Notes: generated by a model not told the origin, from the letters alone. A DNA stretch of 64,000 nucleotides from Bacteroidota bacterium (GCA_023428135.1 JAEYZG010000034.1:1-64000); one strand, 5' to 3'; shown: positions 1 through 9,671, counted from the stretch's first letter. A program made the numbers and translations.

Positions 1-467
1 GGTATCTCATGTTTATCAAAAGCTTCCTCCCAACGTTCACAGACATCTACAGAGAAGCCCTCTCCTATTTCACCAGAGAACTCATCCATATCTTTATCTC
101 TGGAATCCCTGTAAATAGTGGAAGACACGCATTGTATCCATACCTTCGGAGGCTTTTTTAATTTCATCAATGCTTCTCCCAGGACATTCGTTGCATTGAC
201 CCTAGAGCTTATGATTTCATTTTTATTTTCATCCGTATAGCGACAATTAACATTCTTTCCGGTAAGATTGATTAGTAAATCAGCCCCTTCCATCCATTCC
301 ACCCAATTTGAAATATGTTGACCATCCCAGTGAATCCATAGAATATTATCTCGCATTTCATTCTTTCCTCTCGTTAAGATAATGACCTCTTTAACTTTAT
401 TTTTATAATAATCTGCAAGCACCATTCCCAGGTAGCCTGAGCCACCTGCTAATATTATTCTGTTCAT
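1..467 (-). CDS. TIGR01777 family NAD(P)-binding epimerase (5' part, cut by window edge)
   Basis: This leftward frame is open from an ATG at 467 to the left edge, giving about 155 residues of the N-terminal part. It begins with a hydrophobic strand and the glycine-rich nucleotide-binding motif GGSGYLG at residues 8-14, then shows LINLTGKNVNCRY, SSRVNATN and WIQCVSSTIY. These are characteristic of the atypical SDR group called TIGR01777 (sugar epimerase-like, cytoplasmic, substrate unknown). It starts 11 bases after the stop of the DCC protein gene and is probably the third gene of that operon. The C-terminal domain expected in the family lies outside the window. Confidence 0.88.
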   Translation of the reverse strand, partial: MNRIILAGGSGYLGMVLADYYKNKVKEVIILTRGKNEMRDNILWIHWDGQHISNWVEWMEGADLLINLTGKNVNCRYTDENKNEIISSRVNATNVLGEALMKLKKPPKVWIQCVSSTIYRDSRDKDMDEFSGEIGEGFSVDVCERWEEAFDKHEI

Positions 468-478
468 ACAAGTAGTAT

Positions 479-1294
479 TTAAAGTATTATTAATAAAACG
501 ATGAGACGATAAATGAGCCAACTTAAAGTCAATACAGAAGGCAGATTCAGAAGCTTCACTCTTCTTTTATGCTCCATTAGTAAGATACCAACAACAATGA
601 GAAAATAGCCGAGATATCCGACATTGGAAAGCATAACCCCTGAATAAGGAAAACACAAGGCAGGCAGCAACAGTAAGGAACCTATCAATGAAACAGCAAT
701 GAGATTACCAAGATATTCCCAGACCATTCTTTTGTTTAAGAAAAAAATCAACACACCTTGAAATACTAACTGACCACCGCAGATCAGCAATTCTCTCCAT
801 AGGTTTGAAGCAGGAACCAAAGGAACCAGACGAGCAGAAAAAGCATTTACTGCCAATGCTGAAACGATCCATGCAAAAAGAATAAAAGCCAACCTATACT
901 TTTTATTGATATCAGGAATGCAGGCGTTAAAGGCAGATTCAGCTGATGGCACAATTACTTTGCGATTATATGAGACAAAGAAATACAATTTCTTCATGAT
1001 GAAATTAAATGGCCTGAATCTGAACAATGGCCATAAAAGCGGAATATTATGTCCGATCACTTTGTACAGACTTTCCAGGCCATAAGAAACAGAGCCTTCA
1101 ACAGTATCAACCAGGGCTATCTCATTCCTTGCACGATCTTTATCAATTTTACAAGTAATATCCTCTCCCATTTTATTGTATGCGACACGACCATTTTCAT
1201 CTAGCATTCCGGATTTCAAAAAAGCAGATGTATAAAGGTTGCACATAGGACATTCTTCATCGTAAATGATCACATGATTTTTTAAAGTTTTCAT
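479..1294 (-). CDS. DCC family thiol-disulfide oxidoreductase fused to a membrane domain (DUF393)
   Basis: The N-terminus reads YDEECPMCNLYT, the thioredoxin-like start of DUF393 with a CxxC pair at residues 15 and 18 (the DCC family name comes from D-C-x-x-C). Residues from about 134 onward form four or five hydrophobic segments, so the redox domain is probably attached to the inner membrane. Many DCC proteins are only about 130 residues, so this is the long membrane-anchored type. It lies between a GbsR-like regulator and a TIGR01777 epimerase on the same strand. An 18-bp palindrome sits 2 bases before its start codon, so it may be controlled by the neighbouring regulator. The substrate is unknown. 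Confidence 0.85.
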   Translation of the reverse strand: MKTLKNHVIIYDEECPMCNLYTSAFLKSGMLDENGRVAYNKMGEDITCKIDKDRARNEIALVDTVEGSVSYGLESLYKVIGHNIPLLWPLFRFRPFNFIMKKLYFFVSYNRKVIVPSAESAFNACIPDINKKYRLAFILFAWIVSALAVNAFSARLVPLVPASNLWRELLICGGQLVFQGVLIFFLNKRMVWEYLGNLIAVSLIGSLLLLPALCFPYSGVMLSNVGYLGYFLIVVGILLMEHKRRVKLLNLPSVLTLSWLIYRLIVLLIIL

Positions 1295-1296
1295 AC

Positions 1297-1314
1297 TTTC
1301 AGAAATTATTGAAA
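1297..1314. promoter_or_regulatory. Palindromic operator candidate (copy 1)
   Basis: TTTCAGAAATTATTGAAA is an imperfect palindrome between the regulator gene and the DCC gene. Its sequence matches, with one mismatch, the reverse complement of the palindrome at 1871-1888 in front of the regulator. Two copies in one small operon suggest a binding site for the GbsR-like protein. No binding evidence exists in the sequence itself. Confidence 0.55.
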
Positions 1315-1335
1315 ATTAAATCCAAATAAAAAAGC

Positions 1336-1842
1336 TTATTTAATAAGCTTTAATAACATACCGAAGAACCAGCTCTGATCTGAACCAAGCATGATGTCAA
1401 CCGATTTATCCATTTTATCTACAAATCCGCCGAGCTGGCTCATCATATCCGTAAAGGCCTTGACTTCATCTTTTGATCTGTCACCTTCGACTTCCTGTAA
1501 CTGATGCAGGACATTTTTTACCGGTTCTATCTCTCTCCTTTTTCTTTCCCTGGAAATTCTTTTAGCAATTTCCCAGATATCCTTTTCTGCGATAAAATAT
1601 TCTTTGCGGTCACCCGGAACTAGCTCTTTGTGAATAAGATTCCAGCCTAGAAGGTCTCTAATATTCATATTGGCATTACCACGAGAAATACTCAGCTCTT
1701 CCATAATTTCTTCTGTACTGAGCGGTTTTGGGGCGATAAGCAAAAGCGCATGAACCTGAGCCATAGTTCTGTTAATCCCCCATTCTGACCCAAGTTTTCC
1801 CCAAGTCTGAAGAAACTGCTTTTTACCTTCTTCAAAATCCAT
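1336..1842 (-). CDS. GbsR/MarR-type winged-helix transcriptional regulator
   Basis: This 168-residue protein has the layout of GbsR-like regulators. Residues 20-85 form a winged helix-turn-helix, with PLSTEEIMEELSISRGNANM as the recognition part, followed by a wing (GDRKEYF) and a charged C-terminal helical region for dimerisation. GbsR proteins are MarR relatives that usually repress neighbouring genes in response to small molecules. It is the first gene of a leftward operon with the DCC protein and the epimerase. Palindromes lie 29 bases upstream of its start and just after its stop, consistent with autoregulation. The inducer cannot be predicted. Confidence 0.86.
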   Translation of the reverse strand: MDFEEGKKQFLQTWGKLGSEWGINRTMAQVHALLLIAPKPLSTEEIMEELSISRGNANMNIRDLLGWNLIHKELVPGDRKEYFIAEKDIWEIAKRISRERKRREIEPVKNVLHQLQEVEGDRSKDEVKAFTDMMSQLGGFVDKMDKSVDIMLGSDQSWFFGMLLKLIK

Positions 1843-1870
1843 GATTCAAATATAGAACTTATTTTTAAAC

Positions 1871-1888
1871 TTTCAATAATTACTGAAA
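1871..1888. promoter_or_regulatory. Palindromic operator candidate (copy 2)
   Basis: TTTCAATAATTACTGAAA is an 18-bp imperfect palindrome just upstream of the GbsR-like gene. It is the near-identical partner of the site at 1297-1314 and sits where a promoter for the leftward operon should be. It is a likely autoregulatory site. Confidence 0.55.
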
Positions 1889-2081
1889 ATTCAATAAAAA
1901 AGTTTTAAATCCATAAAATTTAATTTTCTCAAATATGAACCTGTATAGATGGATTCAGAAAAGGTTTTAATTAATTTTAACAGGGATATGCATTAAAACA
2001 AAGCAAAAGTCTCGTATCTGTAAACAGAAGTTTTAGTGTCCTTTATACTTCTTTTAATTATTTAACAAATTTTGAATATCC

Positions 2082-2741
2082 ATGGACCAAAAGAATGAAT
2101 CAGAAAACAAATCGGAAGAACCCGTAAATTCTGAAAAAATTACACTCAATTCCTTTAGAAAAGAATACATCTGGGGATTTACCCAAGGGAACCCAATGCG
2201 TATGTCGAATGACAAAGAGGGCTTCTATAAATTAATACAGCCATTAACCGGTAATAATGGAACTATCACCATCGGTGCATCATTTCATCCGTATCAAATT
2301 ATCAATCAAGCAGGAGATGACATATGGGAAACTTTGTATAATGTAATAGAGGCGAATGGGTTTTGTGATTATAATCAACTGATTGAAGAGAAGTATTTCT
2401 TTCATATGAATACTCCAGGCCCTCAAGCCTTCCCAATTGGTAAATGGGAGGATCAAAGACTTTATACGGAAATAAACCCAGAGTTTTCAAGGTTTGTCCC
2501 TTTTCTAATCCCTTACCTGACGTACAATACATTGGAAGATCCTCTTTGGTTGGAAAAACTGCATATGGGTATTGCGACTGTTGGAAATGCTCAGGAGTTC
2601 ATAGAATCGGTCAATAATGCTTCCAGGTTTTTAATGCCTGAACCAACTTTCATCATAGGTTTTGGTGTATTTGAAAAAAATAATCCGAGTGAATTAATCG
2701 ATCATTATGTTGATTTTTTAGAGAGACATTTAAAGAAATGA
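2082..2741 (+). CDS. Conserved hypothetical cytoplasmic protein
   Basis: The product has 219 residues, with no signal peptide and no membrane segment. It begins with a charged, probably disordered stretch of about 20 residues, followed by a globular part with aromatic motifs such as YIWGFTQGNP, NTPGPQAFPIGKW and PEPTFIIGFGVF. I do not recognise the family. The start was chosen because an ATG follows an AT-rich leader, as is normal in this phylum. It stands alone between a leftward operon and a GrpB-like gene. Confidence 0.7.
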   Translation: MDQKNESENKSEEPVNSEKITLNSFRKEYIWGFTQGNPMRMSNDKEGFYKLIQPLTGNNGTITIGASFHPYQIINQAGDDIWETLYNVIEANGFCDYNQLIEEKYFFHMNTPGPQAFPIGKWEDQRLYTEINPEFSRFVPFLIPYLTYNTLEDPLWLEKLHMGIATVGNAQEFIESVNNASRFLMPEPTFIIGFGVFEKNNPSELIDHYVDFLERHLKK

Positions 2742-2806
2742 TAGGTCAGAATTGAAAGGACAAATAATAGACTAATGGCCTAGGTCTGACCAATTGATAC
2801 AGCAAG

Positions 2807-3322
2807 ATGAAGGTAGAATTACATCCTTATAATAAAAACTGGAAGAACCTCTTTGATATTGAAAAAGAACTTCTTTCATCTGCAATACAAAATTCAGATA
2901 TTCAAATTGAACATATAGGAAGTACTGCCATAGAAGGTCTAAGCGCTAAGCCAATCATTGATATTCTGATAGGAATACCTGATTTTTCAAAAGTTAATGA
3001 CTTTATAGCTCCTATAGAAACATGCAACTATACTTATATTTCTGTATATGAAGACACTATGCCATACCGGAGATTTTTCACAAAATCTAAGGAAAATAAA
3101 AGAACCCATCAGATTCACATGGTAGAATTAAATTCTCCTTTCTGGATAAGGTATCTGGCTTTCCGTAATTATTTGAGAGAACATCAGGAAGAAAAAGAAG
3201 CTTACAATCTCTTAAAATCCGAATTGGCTGAAAAGGATTGGGAAGATATCAATGAGTATGCTCAGGCTAAGACAGCATTTATTAGAGCTGTGGAGTATAA
3301 GGCTGGAATTAGGGAGAGGTAA
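2807..3322 (+). CDS. GrpB family protein (UPF0157, nucleotidyltransferase fold)
   Basis: The 171-residue product carries the GrpB hallmarks: VELHPYNKNWKNLF near the start, IEHIGSTAIEGLSAKPIIDI at residues 34-53, and a conserved C-terminal RNYLREHQEEKEAYNLLK helix. GrpB proteins belong to the nucleotidyltransferase superfamily and are cytoplasmic. The specific reaction is not established for most members. The length fits the family. The gene is followed closely by a small membrane protein gene on the same strand. Confidence 0.87.
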   Translation: MKVELHPYNKNWKNLFDIEKELLSSAIQNSDIQIEHIGSTAIEGLSAKPIIDILIGIPDFSKVNDFIAPIETCNYTYISVYEDTMPYRRFFTKSKENKRTHQIHMVELNSPFWIRYLAFRNYLREHQEEKEAYNLLKSELAEKDWEDINEYAQAKTAFIRAVEYKAGIRER

Positions 3323-3351
3323 CTTAAACTCTCATTTTTCATATAAAATTA

Positions 3352-3885
3352 ATGACGAACCTTTATTTTTCAAAACTTATAGAAGTATTAGGAATAGTAC
3401 TTTTAATCTTATGTGGTGTTACTATTTTTTTAATATTCGTACCCATTATAATTATACTATTGCCATTTATCCATATTGCTAATATAAAGGAGAAACAAGA
3501 ATACCAGAATTTCCTTGTCCAGAATGAAGGCAAAAAATCCTTTTGTTATACATCTAAGAAGAAATCCAGAACAATCATCGAATCTATTATTTTACCTCAA
3601 CTAGATCCAGACATTCACATAATTCTGCTGGATGGTAAGAAACCTGTATCGGCTTATCCTCAAAGTCATATTTCATGCGTTCTATATAGCATAAAACATT
3701 TAGGCTTTCCCAATATTATGAAAATCGAAAACGGAAAAGTATTGGACATCTCATTAAAAAAGGAATTCTATAAAGAGTTAATCATAAACCCTGCTCTTCC
3801 TAAATTTATCGAATTAGTTAAATCAAAAATTGAAGAGCTTGATCATATTGATACAGCTCACAACGAAAAAGGCGATCAAAACTGA
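3352..3885 (+). CDS. Hypothetical membrane-anchored protein
   Basis: The 177-residue product has two hydrophobic segments near the N-terminus (about residues 8-44), followed by a soluble domain of about 130 residues containing CYTSKKKSRTIIESIILPQL and DIHIILLDGKKPVSAYPQSH. No family was recognised. It starts 29 bases after the GrpB gene and may be cotranscribed. Its last codons lie inside a hairpin that also ends the oppositely oriented efflux operon. Confidence 0.65.
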   Translation: MTNLYFSKLIEVLGIVLLILCGVTIFLIFVPIIIILLPFIHIANIKEKQEYQNFLVQNEGKKSFCYTSKKKSRTIIESIILPQLDPDIHIILLDGKKPVSAYPQSHISCVLYSIKHLGFPNIMKIENGKVLDISLKKEFYKELIINPALPKFIELVKSKIEELDHIDTAHNEKGDQN

Positions 3886-3890
3886 TCGCC
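3871..3890 (-). terminator. Intrinsic terminator of the efflux operon, inside the end of the opposite gene
   Basis: GGCGATCA and TGATCGCC form a perfect 8-bp stem with a 4-base loop. Read leftward it is followed by a run of five T, so it fits a rho-independent terminator for the RND operon. It overlaps the last codons of the rightward gene ending at 3885. Confidence 0.65.
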
Positions 3891-3897
3891 TCAAATT

Positions 3898-4005
3898 TGA
3901 ATCGGGATTAATCGGATTAATGGATTAGTCGGATTTGAATTTTGGCTAATAGTAATGCAATGAAAAGAATCCAGTTAATCTGTAAATCCGATAAATCCCG
4001 ATTCA
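3898..4005. repeat. Imperfect inverted repeat between convergent genes
   Basis: The arms around 3898-3926 and 3969-4005 match in inverted orientation, with the shared core TGAATCGGGATT followed by ATCGGATT in each arm. The element fills the gap between convergent genes. It resembles the dispersed palindromic repeats common in Bacteroidota intergenic regions. Confidence 0.55.
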
Positions 4006-4024
4006 GACATTTTTTAAACTCCAA

Positions 4025-7000
4025 CTAATTCTGCATTACCGGCAAATTAATCACAACCTTCTCTTCTGTTCCTGTCTGCGGCTCTTGCTTTTTCTTTGGT
4101 TTGAATTTATTAATGATTGTCTCCACAATCATATAAACCGCCGGCACCACAACAAGTGTCAGTAACAATGAACTTGTAAGACCACCAATGATTACCCATG
4201 CCATGCCATTCTTTACTTCTGCACCTGATGCAGTGGATAATGCAATTGGCAACATACCAACAATCATTGCAATAGTCGTCATCAGGATCGGACGAAGACG
4301 TTCTTTACCTGCTTCAATCAAGGCTTCTTTTACCGTATGTCCTTCTTCTTTTAATTGATTTGCAAAGTCAACGATAAGAATCGCATTCTTAGTCACAAGT
4401 CCAATCAACATGATCATACCAACTATAGAGAAGATACTTAAACTTTCCATTGTCAGAGCCAGAGCAAGGAAGGCGCCGACAGTTGCCACCGGGATTGCAA
4501 ACAATACCACAAACGGATAAACAATGCTTTCGTAAAGGGCCACCATGATAAGATAAACAAGGACCAAGGCCAGAATCAGCGCTAAACCAAGACTTCCGAA
4601 GGCATCTTTTTGCCTTTGCATATCTCCAAGGTATTCTATTGAAATCCCTTCAGGAAGATTCAACTCATTTACTTTAGCCTGAATTTCCTGTCCGACAGTT
4701 CCAACCGGTCTTCCTACAACAGATGAGTTTACCTTTATTGTAGATAATCTGTCAATTCTTTCAAGAACACTTTCCCCCATGGTTTCTTTCACCTCAGAAA
4801 ATTGATCTAACTGGAAATTCTGCCCTTTATTATTTACAAATGAAAGTTTTTTAACATCCTCAATGTTGGATCTGTCAAACTTATCCAGAGAGATGAATAT
4901 ATCATATTCATTTCCATCCACTTTAAACTTAGAAGACTCGTCTCCCCTGAAAGCATTCTGAAGTGTCATCCCCACATCATTGGCGCTGAGGCCAAACTGG
5001 GCCATCTTTTCTCTGTCAAGCGTTACTTCAATTTCAGGCTTAGGATCTTTGGCGCTGTACTGAACGTATTGAGTTCCAGGTACACTTTTAACAGCTTCTT
5101 TAATCATTGCTGCAGCTTCTCGAATCACTTTCATATCAGTACCTTTTACAGCAACCTGTATAGGAGACTCTCCGCTGCTTCCCGTTATATTCACAGGATT
5201 AACTGTTACTTTTACACCAGGAATTTTAGAGATTTCACTTTTCAGTTTCACCCCAAAGTCCTCTGCAGAAATATTACGTTCCTCCTTATCTACCATCACA
5301 ACTGTCATCTCCGCTATATTATTGTTGGAGCCACCACCTGACGAAGGACCGGAACTGCTAAATCCTATAGTTGTAACAACCTTTATAACTTCCGGCTTTT
5401 CCATGATCATCTTCTCTACTTTCTGTGCCATCATGTTTGTCTGGTAAAGAGAGCTTTGTGATGCCAGCTCAAGCTTTACACTCATTTCACCACGATCTCC
5501 GGAACTTATAAATGTAGCTCCGATAAATCCTAATGGAAGCAATGCAAAAGAGCCTATAAGCAAAATAATTGTTCCTAACAGCACCCAGCGTTTGCTACTC
5601 AATGTCCATCTTAATACTTTTCCATATTCTTCTTTTAATGAGTCAAGAAAATTTTCAAATCCGATATTGATTTTGCCCCATAATGAATTAGGGTTTAACA
5701 CCTCCAACCTACCGAATCTTGAAGCCAATAAAGGAGTGATGGTAAATGAAACCAGTAAGCTCATAAGAGTAGAGAACACCACTACAAGAGAGAACTCTCT
5801 GAGAATATTACCAATTAAACCCGATGTCATCGCTAAAGGTACGAACACTACCACGTCAACAAGGGTAATGGCAAGAGCTGTAAATCCAATCTCACTTCTA
5901 CCGTCCAGAGATGCAGTTCTTTTATCCTTACCCATTTCCATGTGACGATAGATATTCTCAAGAACCACTATACTGTCATCCACAAGGATACCAACTACCA
6001 GAGACAATGCCATCAGTGTCATCAGGTTCAATGAGAAGCCCAGGAGGTACATTGCGATAAATGTTGGTATCATTGATGAAGGAAGAGCTACCAGAACGAA
6101 CATTGAGCTTCTTACGCTGTGAAGGAACATGAGCATCACCACTGCCACAATAAATACGGCAAGGTATAAATCGTGAATAACCGCATCTGCAGAAGCTAAA
6201 GTAAACTTGGACTGGTCTACAGAAACATCGAATTTCAGTCCATTTGAAGCATACTGCTTTTCAAGTACATCGATCTTCTTCTTTACCAGATCACAAACTT
6301 CCACAGCATTGGCATCCGTTTGCTTTAGGATTATTATACCAAGAGATGGGATACCATTAACATGGTTGATCGCAGTGACATCCGATTGAGTGTCCACCAC
6401 TTCTGCAATATCCTTCAGATATATTTTACTTCCATCTGCAAATTGCTTTACAATTAGATTTCTAAGTATATCTACATCTCCGATCTTGGCATCAAATTTA
6501 ATTGAGAACTGATCTCTTGATGTTTCAACCTTACCAGACGGGAAAGATTTATTAGCTGCATTTATAGCCTGAGAAACCTGAGTAATAGAAAGTCTATAAG
6601 CCTGTAATTTATTCTGATCTATATTTACCTTAATTTCTCTGGGATTACCACCTACTACAGTGACCTGACCAACACCGGAAACGTTAGCGAGCTGAGGTTT
6701 GATCTTCTTATCCATGAGATCATACAACAAAGTAGGACTTAGGTTTCCATTGACACCCAAACGCATGACAGGCATTTCATCCGTAGAAAATTTATTTACT
6801 ACAGGTCTTGTTATTTCATCAGGCAACTGAGTCAGAACTCCATCCACTTTTCTTTGAACATCCTGCTGGGTTTTGGTTACATCGACCCCTGATTTAAGTT
6901 GAATCATTACAACTGATGCGCCTTCCATTGAGGAAGAGGTTAGCCTGTCCAACCCTTCCACAGCAGAAACTGCTTCTTCAATTTTCTTGGTAACGGAGTT

Positions 7001-7180
7001 TTCTACTTCGTCGGGAGAAGCACCACGATAGGTCGTCATAATAGTGACCACATTGGCCTCAAACTTTGGCAAGAGATTATAATTAAGCTCTTTATAGGAA
7101 ATAATACCAAAGAGTATGAGAACGGTAAATATTACCGTAATCAGTAAAGGCCTTTTGACTGCAACTTCGGTTATTGACAT
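4025..7180 (-). CDS. RND multidrug efflux permease (HAE1/AcrB-type)
   Basis: The 1051-residue protein is a full-length inner-membrane proton-driven efflux pump. It starts with TM1 in the form MSITEVAVKRPLLITVIFTV, followed by the first porter loop, and has the TM4 motif VGILVDDSIVVLENI with the paired aspartates used for proton relay. A second large periplasmic loop and the C-terminal TM block with GLVTKNAILIVDFANQL follow. It is the last gene of the operon TetR - TolC-like - adaptor - permease, with 22 bases separating it from the adaptor gene. Substrates are probably hydrophobic toxic compounds. A heavy-metal (HME) type is less likely from the motifs. Confidence 0.95.
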   Translation of the reverse strand: MSITEVAVKRPLLITVIFTVLILFGIISYKELNYNLLPKFEANVVTIMTTYRGASPDEVENSVTKKIEEAVSAVEGLDRLTSSSMEGASVVMIQLKSGVDVTKTQQDVQRKVDGVLTQLPDEITRPVVNKFSTDEMPVMRLGVNGNLSPTLLYDLMDKKIKPQLANVSGVGQVTVVGGNPREIKVNIDQNKLQAYRLSITQVSQAINAANKSFPSGKVETSRDQFSIKFDAKIGDVDILRNLIVKQFADGSKIYLKDIAEVVDTQSDVTAINHVNGIPSLGIIILKQTDANAVEVCDLVKKKIDVLEKQYASNGLKFDVSVDQSKFTLASADAVIHDLYLAVFIVAVVMLMFLHSVRSSMFVLVALPSSMIPTFIAMYLLGFSLNLMTLMALSLVVGILVDDSIVVLENIYRHMEMGKDKRTASLDGRSEIGFTALAITLVDVVVFVPLAMTSGLIGNILREFSLVVVFSTLMSLLVSFTITPLLASRFGRLEVLNPNSLWGKINIGFENFLDSLKEEYGKVLRWTLSSKRWVLLGTIILLIGSFALLPLGFIGATFISSGDRGEMSVKLELASQSSLYQTNMMAQKVEKMIMEKPEVIKVVTTIGFSSSGPSSGGGSNNNIAEMTVVMVDKEERNISAEDFGVKLKSEISKIPGVKVTVNPVNITGSSGESPIQVAVKGTDMKVIREAAAMIKEAVKSVPGTQYVQYSAKDPKPEIEVTLDREKMAQFGLSANDVGMTLQNAFRGDESSKFKVDGNEYDIFISLDKFDRSNIEDVKKLSFVNNKGQNFQLDQFSEVKETMGESVLERIDRLSTIKVNSSVVGRPVGTVGQEIQAKVNELNLPEGISIEYLGDMQRQKDAFGSLGLALILALVLVYLIMVALYESIVYPFVVLFAIPVATVGAFLALALTMESLSIFSIVGMIMLIGLVTKNAILIVDFANQLKEEGHTVKEALIEAGKERLRPILMTTIAMIVGMLPIALSTASGAEVKNGMAWVIIGGLTSSLLLTLVVVPAVYMIVETIINKFKPKKKQEPQTGTEEKVVINLPVMQN

Positions 7181-7202
7181 AATATTATTGATTTATGTAA
7201 CC

Positions 7203-8261
7203 TTATTTTACAATTTGAATTTTTGACTGATCATTAAGGTTGATCTGACCATTAGTAACAACTCTCTCTCCTTCTTTAAGCCCATCAAGTACTTCTATTG
7301 TAGAACCGAACTCTCTGCCTACTTTAATATTCCTTTTCTTCACAATATCACCTTCCACAACATATACACTTGGATTTTTGATACTCTCAATAAGAGCATC
7401 TCTGGTAATTTGCAAAGATGTTTCTGAAGACTTAGAACCAAATTCAACTTTCACATAAGTACCAGCTTTCAGTCCGTTCGAAGATGAATTGTTTATTATA
7501 ACTTCCACAGGATAGTTATGTGCTTCGTCGCCTGCAGGACTTATATAAGAGATTTTTCCAGTAAAGACCTGATCAGGGAACACATCCGCTGTTACTTTTA
7601 CAGTTTGATTTTCCTTCAAAGTGTAAACTTCTTTTTCACTGACCATTACCTTTACTTTAAGCCTGGAAATATCAACAATACTTGCAATAGCTCCGCCTGG
7701 ATTCACAAACTCTCCTTCTTCAAAGTTCTTCTTTGTTATTCTACCTGAAACAGGAGCTGCAATATGAGCATCTGAAATTTGCTTTTTGATCTGCTCTACT
7801 TTATTAGCAGAAGTCTGATATTTAAACTGAAGATCAGTTACCTGCGTTTCTGTTGCTGCATTTCCCTGTAAAAGTTCATTGTATTTTTCATAATCTTTTT
7901 TCATTTTATTCAGGTCAAGTTCAGAAGCTTCTAAAGAAAGCTGAAGAAGCCTGGTATCAAGTGCCGCAATGGTTTGTCCTTTTTTTACATAAGACCCAAG
8001 ATCAATATTAAGCTTGGATATTTTTCCTGAAGATAAAGCCATTACATCAGCTTCCTGAAAAGCTGCTGCAGTGCCAACCTTAATCATTTCACCTGATACC
8101 GGCCCCACTGCCACAAGCGCTGTACTTACAGGAATAGCAACATCAGTGTTAATTGCAGGTTTATTTTTCGCATCCAGTTTCTTTTTGTTGGATGCAAGTT
8201 TAAATCCGATAAAAAGAACAATAACCAATACAGAAGAGATTACTATAATTTTCTTTTTCAT
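7203..8261 (-). CDS. RND efflux periplasmic adaptor (membrane fusion protein)
   Basis: The 352-residue protein has an N-terminal membrane anchor (residues 4-22), a lipoyl-like half (VMALSSGKISKLNIDLGSYV), a coiled-coil hairpin (about residues 105-165), the second lipoyl half (HIAAPVSGRITKKNFEEGEF) and a beta-barrel plus membrane-proximal domain. This is the standard HlyD/AcrA order. It bridges the permease encoded downstream and the TolC-like protein encoded 20 bases upstream. Confidence 0.94.
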   Translation of the reverse strand: MKKKIIVISSVLVIVLFIGFKLASNKKKLDAKNKPAINTDVAIPVSTALVAVGPVSGEMIKVGTAAAFQEADVMALSSGKISKLNIDLGSYVKKGQTIAALDTRLLQLSLEASELDLNKMKKDYEKYNELLQGNAATETQVTDLQFKYQTSANKVEQIKKQISDAHIAAPVSGRITKKNFEEGEFVNPGGAIASIVDISRLKVKVMVSEKEVYTLKENQTVKVTADVFPDQVFTGKISYISPAGDEAHNYPVEVIINNSSSNGLKAGTYVKVEFGSKSSETSLQITRDALIESIKNPSVYVVEGDIVKKRNIKVGREFGSTIEVLDGLKEGERVVTNGQINLNDQSKIQIVK

Positions 8262-8281
8262 ATATATGACAATTAAAAATA

Positions 8282-9610
8282 TTAAAGGTTTGAAGCAAAA
8301 TTTTTAAGAGTACCGCTTGACTTTTCTATGTCCAACTGAGCAGTATAGTAGTTTAACAATGAATTGATATAATTGACCTGAGCATCTTTATAGGAGTACT
8401 CCGCATTAAGCAAGTCTGATAAGCCAGCCACCCCTCTTTGATATTCCAATGTAGTAGTCTGAAAAACCTCTTCTGCAAGCTTCAGATTGCTTTCATTATT
8501 CTCAAGACTACTTGCAGACTTGTTTAACTGAACCTTTGCATTAGAGTATTCGACCTGATAAGATCTTTCATTTAATAACAGATCTGTCTGGGCGTTTTTC
8601 ATATCAATGCGGGCTTGTTTGAATTGCGCGTTTCTTTTTAGTCCATCAAAAAGAGGAACACTTAATTTTAAACCAATAGAAGAATAATCAAACTTTCTGT
8701 TAAATGACTCCTGAAAATCATTTCCCATTGCCTGCACACCATAACGCGCATAAGCAGTTAGTTTAGGAAGCCCAGTACCTCTTATCCTCCTTGCATCAAG
8801 ATCATGAAATATAATTTGAGTCTGCTGTAGTTTAAATTCAGTTCTGTTGCGCACATCAAATTCGCTTTCTTTAACAACCCTTACATTTGATTTTAATATC
8901 GCTGTATCTGCAAGTATAATCTCCTGATCAAGCGGCAGTCCCATCACATTTTTAAGACGGCTGTTGGCAAGTTCAAGATTTTGTTCTGCCAGACTCAGTT
9001 GTGACAAAGTATTGTTGAGCGTTACAAGTATTTTATTATAATCATTTTTCTTAATGACTCCCTTATCAAGCTGAAGCTTCGCAATAGCCAGCAACTGTTC
9101 TTGTTTCTTTTTGTTTTCCAGTTGAAGATTCAGATACTGCTTAAACACAAATACCTGATAATAACTGTAAGATACATCATAAATAATGCTTTCTTCAGAT
9201 TGCTGGTATTTCAGATCAGCCATTGCTTTGTTAGGTCTGGCAGCTTTTATTCCCAGCATTGCAGCCTGGTCAAAGATTGTCTGATCAAGTTGTATCACTG
9301 CACCAGTATTGAATTGAGTACCCATACGCACAGTAGCACCTTCCGGCATAAGAGGATTTGCTGGAAACACCATGGCTTGCCGTTTAATGTTGTCATCCAG
9401 CGTCACTGTTCCGTTTACCTGAGGTAAATAGCTGGAGAATGCTTCCTTTTCTCTTTGATTAGCCCTATCTTTTTCATTAAAAGCCTTGCCCATTTTCAGG
9501 TTATTCTGAAGGCCGTATTCTATTGCGCTTTTTAATGTAAAAGATTCCTGAGCAAAACTCCCAGTTGTAATCAAGAGTAAAAATCCGATTAAAAATCTAT
9601 AGTTTTTCAT
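8282..9610 (-). CDS. TolC family outer-membrane efflux protein
   Basis: The 442-residue protein begins with a signal peptide ending near SFAQES and contains two long alpha-helical repeats, typical of TolC-like trimeric channels (FTLKSAIEYGLQNNLKMGKA opening each half). It forms the outer-membrane exit of the tripartite pump. It lies between the TetR gene and the adaptor gene on the same strand, and the short spacings support one operon. Confidence 0.93.
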   Translation of the reverse strand: MKNYRFLIGFLLLITTGSFAQESFTLKSAIEYGLQNNLKMGKAFNEKDRANQREKEAFSSYLPQVNGTVTLDDNIKRQAMVFPANPLMPEGATVRMGTQFNTGAVIQLDQTIFDQAAMLGIKAARPNKAMADLKYQQSEESIIYDVSYSYYQVFVFKQYLNLQLENKKKQEQLLAIAKLQLDKGVIKKNDYNKILVTLNNTLSQLSLAEQNLELANSRLKNVMGLPLDQEIILADTAILKSNVRVVKESEFDVRNRTEFKLQQTQIIFHDLDARRIRGTGLPKLTAYARYGVQAMGNDFQESFNRKFDYSSIGLKLSVPLFDGLKRNAQFKQARIDMKNAQTDLLLNERSYQVEYSNAKVQLNKSASSLENNESNLKLAEEVFQTTTLEYQRGVAGLSDLLNAEYSYKDAQVNYINSLLNYYTAQLDIEKSSGTLKNFASNL

Positions 9611-9671
9611 AGCTATTATTCATTCAGTATATTGAGGTTCTCTATTTTATTATAAAATATTGGAGTAAAAA

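Noticed and set aside
5069..6389. Several rightward frames opposite the RND permease
   Set aside because: They are antisense shadows of a well-conserved long gene with no domains of their own.
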